Of a DNA stretch of 57,663 bases, positions 13,662-22,245 are shown piece after piece. Location of the stretch: positions 1 through 57,663 of the IMG/VR virus record IMGVR_UViG_3300030331_004162. The stretch is one strand, 5' to 3'. Under the pieces are notes generated by a model, which saw nothing but the letters and a program-made list of their open reading frames with translations, was not told where the DNA came from and ran no database searches. Every line of letters starts with the position of its first letter. Within the stretch, counting starts at the first letter, position 1. A program made the translations under genes and the position numbers. Source of the stretch: a virus.

Positions 13662-14096
13662 GCCTGCCGTCTCCGACACTTTTTGCTTCCAGACCGGGCG
13701 ACCGTTCGGCAGCAAAACCTGGCGTCTCATACCCCCGCGAGCCTAGTGTTTACGCCATTCTGTTTCGCCGTTTTTGCACTAATCGCGAAAACGCATTCTC
13801 GAAACCACTTCAACTTGCACACGTAACAACTGGCGCGGGGTCCGCGCCCCGAGCACCGCCCGAAACGTACCGCGCCCCCTGCCGCCGGTCCCATGGGCCG
13901 CGGCCCGCGGGCCGTTGCCGTTGTCATGACGCCCCGCGCCCCGTGGGCCGCGGTCCGCGGGACCCAGTCCCCGATCGCGTCAGCGGGCCGTGGGCCGCGA
14001 TTTTTGGCGAATTTTCCGCGAAACGCGCCCGCGCCTAAGCAAGCGGCAACTAATGCCATGTTTCTCACGAACAACAGAACAGAAAAACGATATCGA

Positions 14097-14112
14097 TGTT
14101 CCACGTGGAACA
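14097..14112. promoter_or_regulatory. parS-like 16-bp palindrome, copy 1
   Basis: TGTTCCACGTGGAACA is a perfect inverted repeat. It equals the parS sequence bound by ParB in Pseudomonas as I know it. It lies in non-coding DNA upstream of terL, and six T follow after one base. Exact copies occur at 22335 and 25278. Confidence 0.7.
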
Positions 14113-14238
14113 ATTTTTTCGGAAAAAACCCGTAAGCCCCGAGCCGAGGTCCCTGAAACGTGTTACGGTTCAAAAAAAACGCGTACAGGAGTCCCAGAGC
14201 TTCAAAAATTTTGCAAAAAATTGAGAGCTACCGGATCG

Positions 14239-14254
14239 CATATATGTTTATAAT
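14239..14254 (+). promoter_or_regulatory. Possible promoter for the packaging/head operon
   Basis: TATAAT at 14249-14254 is a perfect -10 box with TG a few bases upstream. No good -35 is visible at standard spacing. It lies 37 bases before the terL start. Confidence 0.45.
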
Positions 14255-14291
14255 TGAAGTGAGTACTTACTAACCCCGAGAGCTAGTGTTT

Positions 14292-15770
14292 ATGCGGAGT
14301 AATGGTTCTAGTTTTGAGTCTTTAGAGGAAGCGGAAGAGAAGATTCTGAAGCTCGAATACCGGCTGGCGCAGATTGAGCAGGTTGAGTCGTGTCAGAGAG
14401 ACTATTTGAGCTTTGTCCGGACGATGTGGCCCGAGTTTATTGCGGGTCGGCACCACAAGATCATGGCCGAGAAGCTTGAGCGAGTGGCCAGTGGGGAGTT
14501 GAAGCGGTTGATCATCAACATGCCGCCGCGTCACACGAAGTCTGAGTTTGCGAGTTTCCTGTTTCCGGCTTGGATGATTGGTAAAAACCCTGCAATGAAG
14601 ATTATTCAGGCTACGCACACCACGGAACTTGCGGTCAACTTTGGCCGGAAGATCAAGAATCTGCTGGAGAGAGATGATTATCTGGAGATTTTCCCTGATG
14701 CGGCGCTTTCTGCTGACTCGAAGGCGTCCGGTAGGTGGGACACGGCCCGTGGTGGTATGTATTACGGCGTAGGTGTGGGGTCAAACTTGGCGGGACGTGG
14801 TGGTGATTTGATCATTATTGACGATCCGCACTCTGAGCAGACGGCGATGTCGCTGAGTGGCTTTGATGATGCATGGGATTGGTACACAGGTGGTCCTCGA
14901 CAGCGTTTGCAACCGGGCGGGGCCATCATTGTGGTGATGACGAGGTGGTCAGAGAAGGATTTGACGGGTCAATTGATCCGGGCACAGGGTCGCGATGAGT
15001 TAGCGGACACTTGGGAAGTCATTGAGTTCCCGATGGAGATGCCTTCTGGGCAACCTTTGTGGCCGGAGTTCTGGTCATTTGAGGAAATGCAGGCGGTAAA
15101 GGGATCAATTCCCTTGCCCAAGTGGAATGCCCAGTACCAGCAGAACCCTACTGGTGATGAAAACGCGATTATCAAGCGCGAGTGGTGGAATGTGTGGGAT
15201 AAACAGCAGATTCCGCAGTTGCAATACGTGATTCAGAGCTATGACACGGCTTTTTCCAAGAATACGCGGGCGGATTACAGTGCGATTACGACTTGGGGCG
15301 TGTTTTATCCTGAAGAAGGCACGGTTGCGGGGCTAATTTTGCTGGATGCAAAGAAAGGGCGCTGGGATTTCCCTGAATTGAAGCAAGTTGCGATGGAATC
15401 CTACAAATTTTGGGAGCCTGAGACGGTAATTATTGAGGCAAAGGCGAGTGGTATGCCTTTGACCCACGAACTACGGAACATGGGCATCCCTGTGGTAAAC
15501 TTTACGCCGAGTCGCGGTAACGATAAGGTATCGCGAGTACACAGTGTTTCTCCGCTTTTTGAAAGCGGGATGATTTGGGCACCGGATGAGTCTTGGGCGC
15601 ACGATGTGATAGAAGAGTGTGCGGCGTTCCCTAATGGGGAGTATGATGACTTGGTAGACAGCACCACGCAGGCGTTGATGCGATACCGACAGGGTAACTT
15701 TGTTCAGTTGCCATCAGATTATTGGGAAGATGAGAGTGCGAATCTTCGGCCAATGCAATATTACGGGTAG
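14292..15770 (+). CDS. terL: Terminase large subunit
   Basis: This 492-residue protein is the packaging motor ATPase and nuclease. The Walker A-like NMPPRHTKS (residues 78-84), Walker B LIIIDDPHS (D177, D178) and MTRWSEKDLTG form the N-terminal ATPase. The RNase H-fold nuclease begins at SYDTAFS (D318), continues with VIIEAKASG and ends near DDLVDSTTQAL. This layout fits the TIGR01630-type phage terminases. ATG 14292 is preferred to GTG 14286 because GAGAG then lies 9 bases away. It heads the late operon. Confidence 0.95.
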   Translation: MRSNGSSFESLEEAEEKILKLEYRLAQIEQVESCQRDYLSFVRTMWPEFIAGRHHKIMAEKLERVASGELKRLIINMPPRHTKSEFASFLFPAWMIGKNPAMKIIQATHTTELAVNFGRKIKNLLERDDYLEIFPDAALSADSKASGRWDTARGGMYYGVGVGSNLAGRGGDLIIIDDPHSEQTAMSLSGFDDAWDWYTGGPRQRLQPGGAIIVVMTRWSEKDLTGQLIRAQGRDELADTWEVIEFPMEMPSGQPLWPEFWSFEEMQAVKGSIPLPKWNAQYQQNPTGDENAIIKREWWNVWDKQQIPQLQYVIQSYDTAFSKNTRADYSAITTWGVFYPEEGTVAGLILLDAKKGRWDFPELKQVAMESYKFWEPETVIIEAKASGMPLTHELRNMGIPVVNFTPSRGNDKVSRVHSVSPLFESGMIWAPDESWAHDVIEECAAFPNGEYDDLVDSTTQALMRYRQGNFVQLPSDYWEDESANLRPMQYYG

Positions 15771-15775
15771 ATCTT

Positions 15776-17284
15776 ATGGGAAATAAAATGTTGATGTCCG
15801 GCATCGGTTCATATGCTCCTCAATACATGAGCAACGGGGGTGGAGTACCGCTTGTTGGCGGCTCAAACCCTGCCGGATTAAATTTTTCCGGGGCTTTTAG
15901 TTACGACGCCTTGACGGAAGAACAAAAACAACAGCTTGCCAATATGGGCATTGGTTACAACGTAACGGGAGCCACGGGCACCGGACGGGGTGGACAGGGT
16001 GGCGCTGGAGGGGCCAAAGCCGGACAAGGTCAGACGCCACTGCCTTCTTATTTGTACTTTGACGGCAACATGGTTGTACCGTACCGCGAAACCAATAACC
16101 GTCAGATGATAGACACGTTACGTCTTTTAGGTCTGGTAAGCGATGAGGACTACGCGTGGTTTAGTAATTATTTTAAAAATGAGCGCGGAGATGCTACGTG
16201 GCTCAATTCTTATTTTAATCGTCCGGATGAGAACTTTCAGAGAGAACGGTTTTTTGAACGCACAGACTTTGACGATGAGACAGACGCGAGATGGAACCGG
16301 ATATTTGATTCGATAGATGCGGCCAGCAAAACGGGCGGCTTTGCGACAGACGATAATTTCTTGATGCAGTATACCGACCAAGGGATTCGCTCTACTTTTG
16401 GCGCGGTGCGTCCTATGGGCGGTACGCCAAGGTCGCCCTTTTTTACGACTAGTGATGTGCTTGTTGATTCTTCGGAACAACCTAACCTTTACACTTACAA
16501 CGATGGTCAGTTTGATCCCATGACCCAACCGGCCCCGGTAAATCCATACCAGACTCCGGCGTCTGATTTAGCTTATCCGTATGTCCCACCCTCTGGCCCA
16601 ACGCCCACATTGACTGCTACGACGGCTGACGCACAGCCGGTCAACTTGGAGGATACACAGGGCCGTGGAGATATTTACACGCCTACTGCCACGCCTACTC
16701 CCGTAACGCAAACTACTACTCCTGTCACTACCGCCCCTACCCCTACCCCGACGCCCTTTGTTGACGAAGAGCTTATGGCATTGGATGACGAGCAGAAAAG
16801 TGTGTACGACGTTGTTAAATTTCTTGTGGAAAGCCGTCGGGGCGATCAGCTAACAAACGCTGAAGCCAACCAAATTTTGACGGCTTATGATGCAACAGGA
16901 CGAGATTCAACAAAGCTTCAGAGTCTAATTGCTGGGGATGTCAGCGGACAGGGCAATATTGACGTAGATCCCGGTGACGTGGCTTTGGCTCAAGGGCAAG
17001 CAATTTCGTCCACACCTTTTGTGCCTACCGGTGGGACAGGATTAACTTCTACACAAGCCGCACTCAAAGCCATGGAAGAGCGTAAAGCCGCCGAAGCACA
17101 GGCGGGGCAGTTCGCTATGGGTGGCATTGTGGATTTGACCGGCGGCATGGACATGTCGATGACCGGCCAAGGGTTAGAGACTTTCCTGAATCCAGAACGA
17201 TCTAAAGCGACCCTTCGCCGTAACCTCGCGAAAACCGCACCACGGCCCACGATGCAAACGGGCATCATGCCCATGGCCCGATAA
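15776..17284 (+). CDS. Large low-complexity virion-type protein, unknown
   Basis: A 502-residue protein lying between terL and portal. It has a Gly-rich segment (TGTGRGGQGGAGG), an ordered middle with many aromatic residues, and a Thr/Pro linker (PTPVTQTTTPVTTAPTPTP, near residues 302-321). The C-terminal AMGGIVDLTGGMDM resembles the GGxV tails of other phage ejection-type proteins, such as that at 42518. A virion or ejection role is inferred from composition and position. Confidence 0.75.
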   Translation: MGNKMLMSGIGSYAPQYMSNGGGVPLVGGSNPAGLNFSGAFSYDALTEEQKQQLANMGIGYNVTGATGTGRGGQGGAGGAKAGQGQTPLPSYLYFDGNMVVPYRETNNRQMIDTLRLLGLVSDEDYAWFSNYFKNERGDATWLNSYFNRPDENFQRERFFERTDFDDETDARWNRIFDSIDAASKTGGFATDDNFLMQYTDQGIRSTFGAVRPMGGTPRSPFFTTSDVLVDSSEQPNLYTYNDGQFDPMTQPAPVNPYQTPASDLAYPYVPPSGPTPTLTATTADAQPVNLEDTQGRGDIYTPTATPTPVTQTTTPVTTAPTPTPTPFVDEELMALDDEQKSVYDVVKFLVESRRGDQLTNAEANQILTAYDATGRDSTKLQSLIAGDVSGQGNIDVDPGDVALAQGQAISSTPFVPTGGTGLTSTQAALKAMEERKAAEAQAGQFAMGGIVDLTGGMDMSMTGQGLETFLNPERSKATLRRNLAKTAPRPTMQTGIMPMAR

Positions 17285-17285
17285 C

Positions 17286-17798
17286 ATGTCAGATGGAATA
17301 ATGGGGTTAATTAATGAAGCGCGGGCTTACGCAGAATCAAAGTACGCGGCACATTTAGGAATGGACGACGACGCTATTGCTTGGGCCAATTCTGTTGGAG
17401 AAAAATACGGAAAAGCCGGTCAGTTTGATGGAACAGCCGATGCCGCAAGACATATAGCTTTAGGGTGGCTAACTACGCAGACACCGGACCCAGAGCGCGC
17501 TTTTAAATCAATTCAAAACCGTGAAGATTTTGGACTAGATCGTATTTCTGAATTTTTTAATCCCGAACATCGTGGTCGTCGGATGGATTTGCATAACAAC
17601 CGGTTAGGTTACGAGCTTCCGGCTAAGACAAGAGACGAAGCTGAAAAACTCATTAATCAGCTTATTCTTTCTAAAGAAGCTGAATATATGACCCCCGAAG
17701 AAAGCCGCAAAATGAGAGGCTATGCTATGGGCGGTGAAGCGCGATATGATATAAGACGCGGCGTGGGCGCATTTGCCCCATACACTAGGAGTGCCTGA
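17286..17798 (+). CDS. Uncharacterised phage protein (DUF6973-like pattern)
   Basis: A 170-residue protein. ADAARHIALGWLTTQ, SIQNREDFG, MDLHNNRLGYELP and EKLINQLI follow a pattern I associate with DUF6973-type phage proteins (conserved D, RH, NN and G). The AMGGEARYDIRRG tail is shared in style with neighbouring virion proteins. It abuts the portal gene with a one-base overlap. The DUF link is from memory and should be treated as tentative. Confidence 0.65.
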   Translation: MSDGIMGLINEARAYAESKYAAHLGMDDDAIAWANSVGEKYGKAGQFDGTADAARHIALGWLTTQTPDPERAFKSIQNREDFGLDRISEFFNPEHRGRRMDLHNNRLGYELPAKTRDEAEKLINQLILSKEAEYMTPEESRKMRGYAMGGEARYDIRRGVGAFAPYTRSA

Positions 17799-20233
17799 TG
17801 GCCAATGGTGACGATAAAGCACAGCTATCTTCGTTGATGGATAGCACGGCCCCTCGTTCTGAATTAGAAGATGCCGATCTTGAGTTGGACATTGAGATAG
17901 CCGCACCCGGTACTTTTGTAGGTAAAGTCAACGAGGTTTTGCCGGAAGGCATAGAGATTGAGGCCGAAGAAGATGGTGGAGTTACTGTCGATTTTGATCC
18001 TATGGCCATGGTTGGCCTTGATGACGGCGATTTCTATCGCAACTTGGCAGAGGAGTTGGACGATAGAGAGCTTGGCCGCCTATCTTCAGAGCTTTTAGGC
18101 GAGTTTGAAGCTAACAAATCTTCGCGTTCCGAGTGGGAGGACGCGTATTCCAAGGGCTTGGAGCTTTTGGGGTACAATTACGAAGAGCGCACAATGCCCT
18201 TTAGAGGGGCCACGGGCGTAACTCACCCATTGCTTGCAGAAGCGGCCACACAGTTTCAGGCACAGGCATTTAATGAGCTTTTGCCGCCGTCAGGGCCTGT
18301 TCGCACCCAGATTATTGGTGAAAAGACGCGAGAAAACGAAGCGCAGGCGTTTCGTGTAAAAGAGTTTATGAACTACTACATCACCAACGTGATGGAGGAG
18401 TACACGCCTGAGTTTGATCAGATGCTGTTTTACCTGCCGCTGGCCGGTTCTACTTTCAAGAAAGTTTATTATGACGAGGCGATAGATCGCGCTGTCAGCA
18501 AGTTTGTCCCCGCAGAGGACATTGTGGTGCCGTATGGTGCCAGTGATTTAGATTCTTGTGAAAACATCACTCAGGTCGTGAAGATGACTTTAAATGATCT
18601 GCGTATCCGGCAGGTCATGGGTTTTTACAGGGACATCCCCGTTATTCCGGCGCAAGGCGCAGAAGACGAGATTACGGGTGAGATCAATAAACTAGATGGG
18701 GTAGAACCCAGCAATCTGGATTATGACTGCACTTTGCTTGAGTGCCACGTCAATCTGGACCTAGAAGGTTTTGAAGACACGGGGGAAGATGGCGAGCCAA
18801 CGGGCATCAAAGTTCCGTATATCGTCACGATAAGCGAAGATAGCGGCCAAGTTCTGTCTATTCGACGCAATTTTAAAGAAGAAGACGACGTAAAGAAAAA
18901 GATCCAGTATTTCGTGCACTACAAGTTTTTGCCGGGTTTTGGATTTTACGGCCTTGGTTTAATCCATACCATTGGTGGCCTGTCTCGCACAGCCACTGCG
19001 GCCTTACGTCAGTTGATTGATGCGGGTACGTTGTCGAATCTACCGGCAGGTTTCAAGGCCCGTGGCCTACGGGTCAGGGACGATGAAGAACCGCTACAGC
19101 CCGGTGAGTTTAGGGATGTAGATGCGCCCGGTGGGGCTATCAGGGACTCTTTAATGCCGTTGCCGTTCAAGGGTCCAGACACCACGTTGTTCCAGCTTCT
19201 GGGCTTTGTGGTAGATGCGGGTCGTCGGTTCGCGACGATTACGGACATGAAAGTGGGCGATGGTAACCAGCAGGCGGCTGTCGGAACGACGGTAGCGTTG
19301 TTGGAACAGGGCTCACGGGTCATGAGTGCGGTGCATAAACGTCTGCACTATGGGATGCGTCAGGAGTTCAAGCTTCTCGCGCGGGTAATGTCCGAGTATT
19401 TGCCGCAGGAATACCCTTATGCGGTGATGGGGGGTGATCGTGCGATCATGCAACGGGACTTTGATGACCGGATAGACGTTGTTCCGGTATCAAACCCCAA
19501 CTCTTTCTCGCAGGCACAGCGTATTTCACTGGCGCAAGCCCAGCTACAGATGGCCATGCAGGCCCCTCAAATGCATGATATGCATGAAGCATATCGTCGT
19601 ATGTATGAGGCTTTGGGGGTCAATGACGTAGACAAAATATTGATAGCGCCGTCCTCAGACGATCCAATACCAAAAGATCCCGCACAGGAAAACATGGATG
19701 TTCTTGATGGTGTTCAGTTGAAGGCCTTTGAGGGTCAGGACCATGATGCACACATTATGGCGCATTTAATTTTTTCGACTTCTCCTACATTACAGGCGAT
19801 GCCTACTGCCGCGATAGCTCTTCAAAAGCACATCATTGAACATGTGAAATTGAAATGTCAGGAAATGGCTACGGCACAAATGTTGCAACGAACCGGTGGC
19901 CAACCTTTGAACGCGGACATGGAGCTTGAGTTAGAAGCCATGGTCGCTCAAATCAATGCACAAGAGTTTGCCAAGCTGAAACAGCTTACAGCACAGATCA
20001 CGGGCCAGAACCAAGGTGACCCGCTGGTGCAACTCAAGCAACAGGAGCTTCAGTTGGATGCTCAGAAGCAACAGGCAGAGTTGCAGATGGATCAGGCAGA
20101 GTTGCAGATGGATCAACAACGTATGGCTAACAAGCAGACTGAGTTCCAGCAACGACTTGCTAGTCAGGAACGACAGACGCAGGCTAGAATCGACGCGGCT
20201 TTACAACGTGAATTGTTAAAACGAGGTAATTGA
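17798..20233 (+). CDS. Portal protein (P22 type)
   Basis: At 811 residues it is long, like P22-type portals. The core from about residue 110 has the typical WEDAYSKGLELLGYNYEER, PFRGATGVTHPLLAEA and FQAQAFNELLPPSGPVRT segments. The C-terminus is a Gln-rich coiled coil with repeated heptads (AELQMDQAELQMDQQ), matching the barrel helix that projects into the head. Twelve copies form the portal ring through which terminase packages DNA. The first 110 residues are very acidic. Confidence 0.92.
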   Translation: MANGDDKAQLSSLMDSTAPRSELEDADLELDIEIAAPGTFVGKVNEVLPEGIEIEAEEDGGVTVDFDPMAMVGLDDGDFYRNLAEELDDRELGRLSSELLGEFEANKSSRSEWEDAYSKGLELLGYNYEERTMPFRGATGVTHPLLAEAATQFQAQAFNELLPPSGPVRTQIIGEKTRENEAQAFRVKEFMNYYITNVMEEYTPEFDQMLFYLPLAGSTFKKVYYDEAIDRAVSKFVPAEDIVVPYGASDLDSCENITQVVKMTLNDLRIRQVMGFYRDIPVIPAQGAEDEITGEINKLDGVEPSNLDYDCTLLECHVNLDLEGFEDTGEDGEPTGIKVPYIVTISEDSGQVLSIRRNFKEEDDVKKKIQYFVHYKFLPGFGFYGLGLIHTIGGLSRTATAALRQLIDAGTLSNLPAGFKARGLRVRDDEEPLQPGEFRDVDAPGGAIRDSLMPLPFKGPDTTLFQLLGFVVDAGRRFATITDMKVGDGNQQAAVGTTVALLEQGSRVMSAVHKRLHYGMRQEFKLLARVMSEYLPQEYPYAVMGGDRAIMQRDFDDRIDVVPVSNPNSFSQAQRISLAQAQLQMAMQAPQMHDMHEAYRRMYEALGVNDVDKILIAPSSDDPIPKDPAQENMDVLDGVQLKAFEGQDHDAHIMAHLIFSTSPTLQAMPTAAIALQKHIIEHVKLKCQEMATAQMLQRTGGQPLNADMELELEAMVAQINAQEFAKLKQLTAQITGQNQGDPLVQLKQQELQLDAQKQQAELQMDQAELQMDQQRMANKQTEFQQRLASQERQTQARIDAALQRELLKRGN

Positions 20234-20234
20234 T

Positions 20235-20435
20235 ATGAGAGTTAAAGTAGACGGCGCACCGCCCAAGAACCCCCCAAACCCTGTAGCCAAGGCCGATATT
20301 CAAGGTCAAGGCTCTATTCCTTATGCTGTAGCAAAAGAGGAAAAGACTCCGGATATTACGTTTGCCAAGGTAACTACAGGCAAAAAGCGTGGTATGGGGG
20401 CGGCTTTACGTGGCTCACGCTTCACTAACGCTTAA
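20235..20435 (+). CDS. Small basic protein, unknown function
   Basis: A 66-residue protein beginning MRVKVDGAPPKNPPNPVAKA, Lys and Pro rich, ending GMGAALRGSRFTN. It lies between portal and holin and is probably a small virion or head-associated protein. GAGGTAAT precedes the ATG. No family recognised. Confidence 0.7.
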   Translation: MRVKVDGAPPKNPPNPVAKADIQGQGSIPYAVAKEEKTPDITFAKVTTGKKRGMGAALRGSRFTNA

Positions 20436-20449
20436 TTTAGGGGGTTTTG

Positions 20450-20851
20450 ATGCTACAAGCACTGATAGGTCCTGTTACCGGTTTACTGGATAAGTTTATA
20501 CCGGACGCTGACGAAAAGGCGAAGCTTGCACATGAAATTGCAACAATGTCCGAGCGTCATGCTCAAGAGCTTGCAAAAGGTCAGATTGAGATTAACAAGG
20601 CCGAAGCGGCACACAAGTCTATGTTTGTCGCGGGCTGGCGACCATTTGTTGGGTGGACTTGCGGTGTTGCTCTGGCTTGGCACTTTGTCGGCCAGCCTAT
20701 TGCTGTTTTTGTCATCACATTTGCTGGTGTGGAAGCCCCTCCGTTACCTGTGTTTGAAATGGAGAGCCTTCTTACAGTTTTGCTTGGGATGTTGGGCCTC
20801 GGTGGTCTACGGACCTTTGAGAAGACCAAACAGGTAGCTCGCGAAAAATGA
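20450..20851 (+). CDS. Holin (3TM family)
   Basis: This 133-residue protein matches the Holin_3TMs / GTA-type holin family. An N-terminal DKFIPDADEKAKLAHE amphipathic helix is followed by AGWRPFVGWTCGVALAW, VFVITF and LLTVLLGMLGLGGLRTFEK as membrane segments. Holins form holes in the inner membrane and time lysis. The endolysin lies 0.35 kb downstream in the same operon. GGGGG about 5 bases before the ATG is the ribosome site; TTG at 20447 is rejected. Confidence 0.85.
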   Translation: MLQALIGPVTGLLDKFIPDADEKAKLAHEIATMSERHAQELAKGQIEINKAEAAHKSMFVAGWRPFVGWTCGVALAWHFVGQPIAVFVITFAGVEAPPLPVFEMESLLTVLLGMLGLGGLRTFEKTKQVAREK

Positions 20852-21018
20852 AATGTTATGACTGCCAAACTGAACTGATCTGGGGCGGCGATCACGATAA
20901 TGATCGTGACGATGAGCATTTAATCGAAACTAATCTTTCTTGTCCCGAATGCGGTGCGTTTGTAGTGGTTTGGTGGGGAAAGAAAGAGGACGAAAATCTT
21001 GACGCCAGAACAGCTTAA
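20848..21018 (+). CDS. Small zinc-ribbon protein in lysis cassette
   Basis: A 56-residue protein with MKCYDCQTELIW at the start and LSCPECGAFVVVWW near residue 31, a two-CxxC zinc ribbon. It starts in an ATGA overlap with the holin gene. The DNA encoding the Asp-rich middle contains a 7-bp hairpin (TCACGAT/ATCGTGA). Its role is unknown; small CxxC proteins often sit beside lysis or head genes in marine phages. Confidence 0.7.
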   Translation: MKCYDCQTELIWGGDHDNDRDDEHLIETNLSCPECGAFVVVWWGKKEDENLDARTA

Positions 21019-21193
21019 CGCGTGGCGTATCATCCCGCGGATACTCATGTTTGCCATGATTGCCATGACATACCGGACGGTTGAGTGGTTTATGTCTTTG
21101 CCTGACCCCAATCCCGAGCAAGCGGCACTGGTGTCTGTGATGACGGGCGCTCTGACCGGCTCATTTGGTTTGTTTCTTGGGAAAAAAGAGTGA
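20999..21193 (+). CDS. Small two-span membrane protein, probably lysis-related
   Basis: A 64-residue protein with a TTG start 20 bases inside the preceding gene and AGAGGACG upstream. Two hydrophobic stretches (ILMFAMIAMTYRTVEWFM and ALVSVMTGALTGSFGLFLG) flank a short PDPNPEQ turn, so both ends would be on the same membrane face. Its place between the holin and the endolysin suggests a second holin, antiholin or pinholin-type role. Confidence 0.7.
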   Translation: MTPEQLNAWRIIPRILMFAMIAMTYRTVEWFMSLPDPNPEQAALVSVMTGALTGSFGLFLGKKE

Positions 21194-21540
21194 GCGAGTT
21201 TAAATACTTCAAGCTGTCTGATTTTAACTGTCAGGAGACAGGTGAGAACGAGATGGACTTGGACTTTATCAGGAGTCTTGACGAGCTAAGAGAAGCCTGC
21301 GGCTTTCCGTTCATAGTTAACTCTGGATTCAGGTCTGCCAGTCATAGCGTAGAGGCAAAGAAGTCAAAGCCGGGAATGCACAACTCGGGAGTTGCTGTTG
21401 ACATATCAGTAGCAGACGGTGTGCAAAGACTGGCAGTTGTGCAAAAAGCTATAGAGCATGGATTTACAGGCATTGGCGTAGCCAAGACATTTGTTCATGT
21501 AGACAAAAGAACCTCTACTCCGGTGATGTGGACATATTAG
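21190..21540 (+). CDS. Endolysin, M15-type peptidase
   Basis: This 116-residue protein matches the Peptidase M15 (VanY/D-Ala-D-Ala carboxypeptidase-like) family. SGFRSASHS, GMHNSGVAVDI (H64, D71) and FVHVDKR (H103) supply the zinc ligands and catalytic residues. Such enzymes cut peptide cross-links in peptidoglycan. There is no signal peptide, so it depends on the nearby holin. The GTG start overlaps the upstream stop. Confidence 0.9.
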   Translation: MSEFKYFKLSDFNCQETGENEMDLDFIRSLDELREACGFPFIVNSGFRSASHSVEAKKSKPGMHNSGVAVDISVADGVQRLAVVQKAIEHGFTGIGVAKTFVHVDKRTSTPVMWTY

Positions 21541-21596
21541 TTGCTCCTTTTAGACTGTCGTGGTATATAGATAAGACTTTCTGAGATGGAGCGCAT

Positions 21597-21794
21597 GTGG
21601 ACTCATTACACCTAGTTCAATTTATACAAAAGGTTATAAAGGAACGTCGCACACAAGTCTTAGAATTGTTGGAAAACAATAGCGTAAAGTCGATGGAGCA
21701 GTACCAAAACCTTATGGGGGAGCTATCGGCTTTGAATCATGTAGCACAGGAACTCTCGGGCCTGCTAGAAAAACAGGAGCAACTAAATGACTGA
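21597..21794 (+). CDS. Small helical protein, unknown function
   Basis: A 65-residue protein starting with GTG, with GATGGAG 4-10 bases upstream. The sequence (FIQKVIKERRTQVLELLENN, LNHVAQELSGLLEKQEQL) is one or two long helices. Short helical proteins of this style often sit beside head genes in marine phages. It overlaps the GroES gene by 8 bases. TATAGATAAGAC at 21564 might be a promoter. Confidence 0.65.
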   Translation: MDSLHLVQFIQKVIKERRTQVLELLENNSVKSMEQYQNLMGELSALNHVAQELSGLLEKQEQLND

Positions 21795-22233
21795 TCTAGC
21801 TGAAGAAATTGACCTAGACGCCGCCGCAGAAGGCGTCAAATCCCTTTACAAAGCTCCACAGCCCAAGGTACTTGACCCCGAGGCCATGGACAAAAGTCTT
21901 TTGGAGCGTATGCCACAGCCCACCGGCTGGCGCATGTTAATCCTCCCATACCGCGGTAAAGAAACCACGGAAGGCGGTATTTATATTCCCAATCAAGTCT
22001 TGAACGACACTCAGCTTCAGACTGTCGTGGGATATGTCGTTAAGCAAGGCCCCCTTTGCTACAAAGACGCTGAAAAGTTCCCTGACGGCCCATGGTGCAC
22101 CGAAAAACAGTGGGTAATCTTTGCTCGTTATGCTGGTTCTCGGTTCCGTATTGACGGCGGGGAGTGCAGGATTTTGAATGATGACGAAATCTTAGCGACT
22201 ATTGACGATCCAGAAGACATTCTTAGTTTGTAA
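21787..22233 (+). CDS. GroES-like co-chaperonin
   Basis: This 148-residue protein has a Cpn10 core after about 45 extra N-terminal residues. GWRMLILPYRGKETTEGGIYIP covers the first strands and the mobile loop, followed by VVGYVVKQGP, VIFARYAGSRFRIDGGE and CRILNDDEILATI. GroES caps the GroEL chamber. No GroEL is present, so it must work with the host protein. It lies directly before the scaffold and capsid genes, which suggests help in capsid folding, as with T4 gp31. Confidence 0.85.
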   Translation: MTDLAEEIDLDAAAEGVKSLYKAPQPKVLDPEAMDKSLLERMPQPTGWRMLILPYRGKETTEGGIYIPNQVLNDTQLQTVVGYVVKQGPLCYKDAEKFPDGPWCTEKQWVIFARYAGSRFRIDGGECRILNDDEILATIDDPEDILSL

Positions 22234-22245
22234 AGGAGAAGCACC

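Larger units (their letters stand above)
13662..14291. other. Long non-coding region before terL with GC palindromes
   Basis: About 630 bases with no supportable gene. The centre holds GC palindromes: GGGCCGCGGCCC (13895-13906), overlapping CCCGCGGG, a related GGGCCGCGGTCCGCGGGACC (13945-13964) and GGGCCGTGGGCCGCG (13985-13999). It then turns AT-rich and holds a parS-like site (14097) and a TATAAT box (14249). It could be an origin, packaging site or long leader. Frames on both strands here look like composition artefacts. Confidence 0.7.

Noticed and set aside
13727-14173. 148-codon frame on the minus strand in the pre-terL region
   Set aside because: It runs through GC palindromes and low-complexity GC DNA, has no ribosome site, and its product looks unnatural. 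Long frames are expected by chance in such GC-rich sequence.
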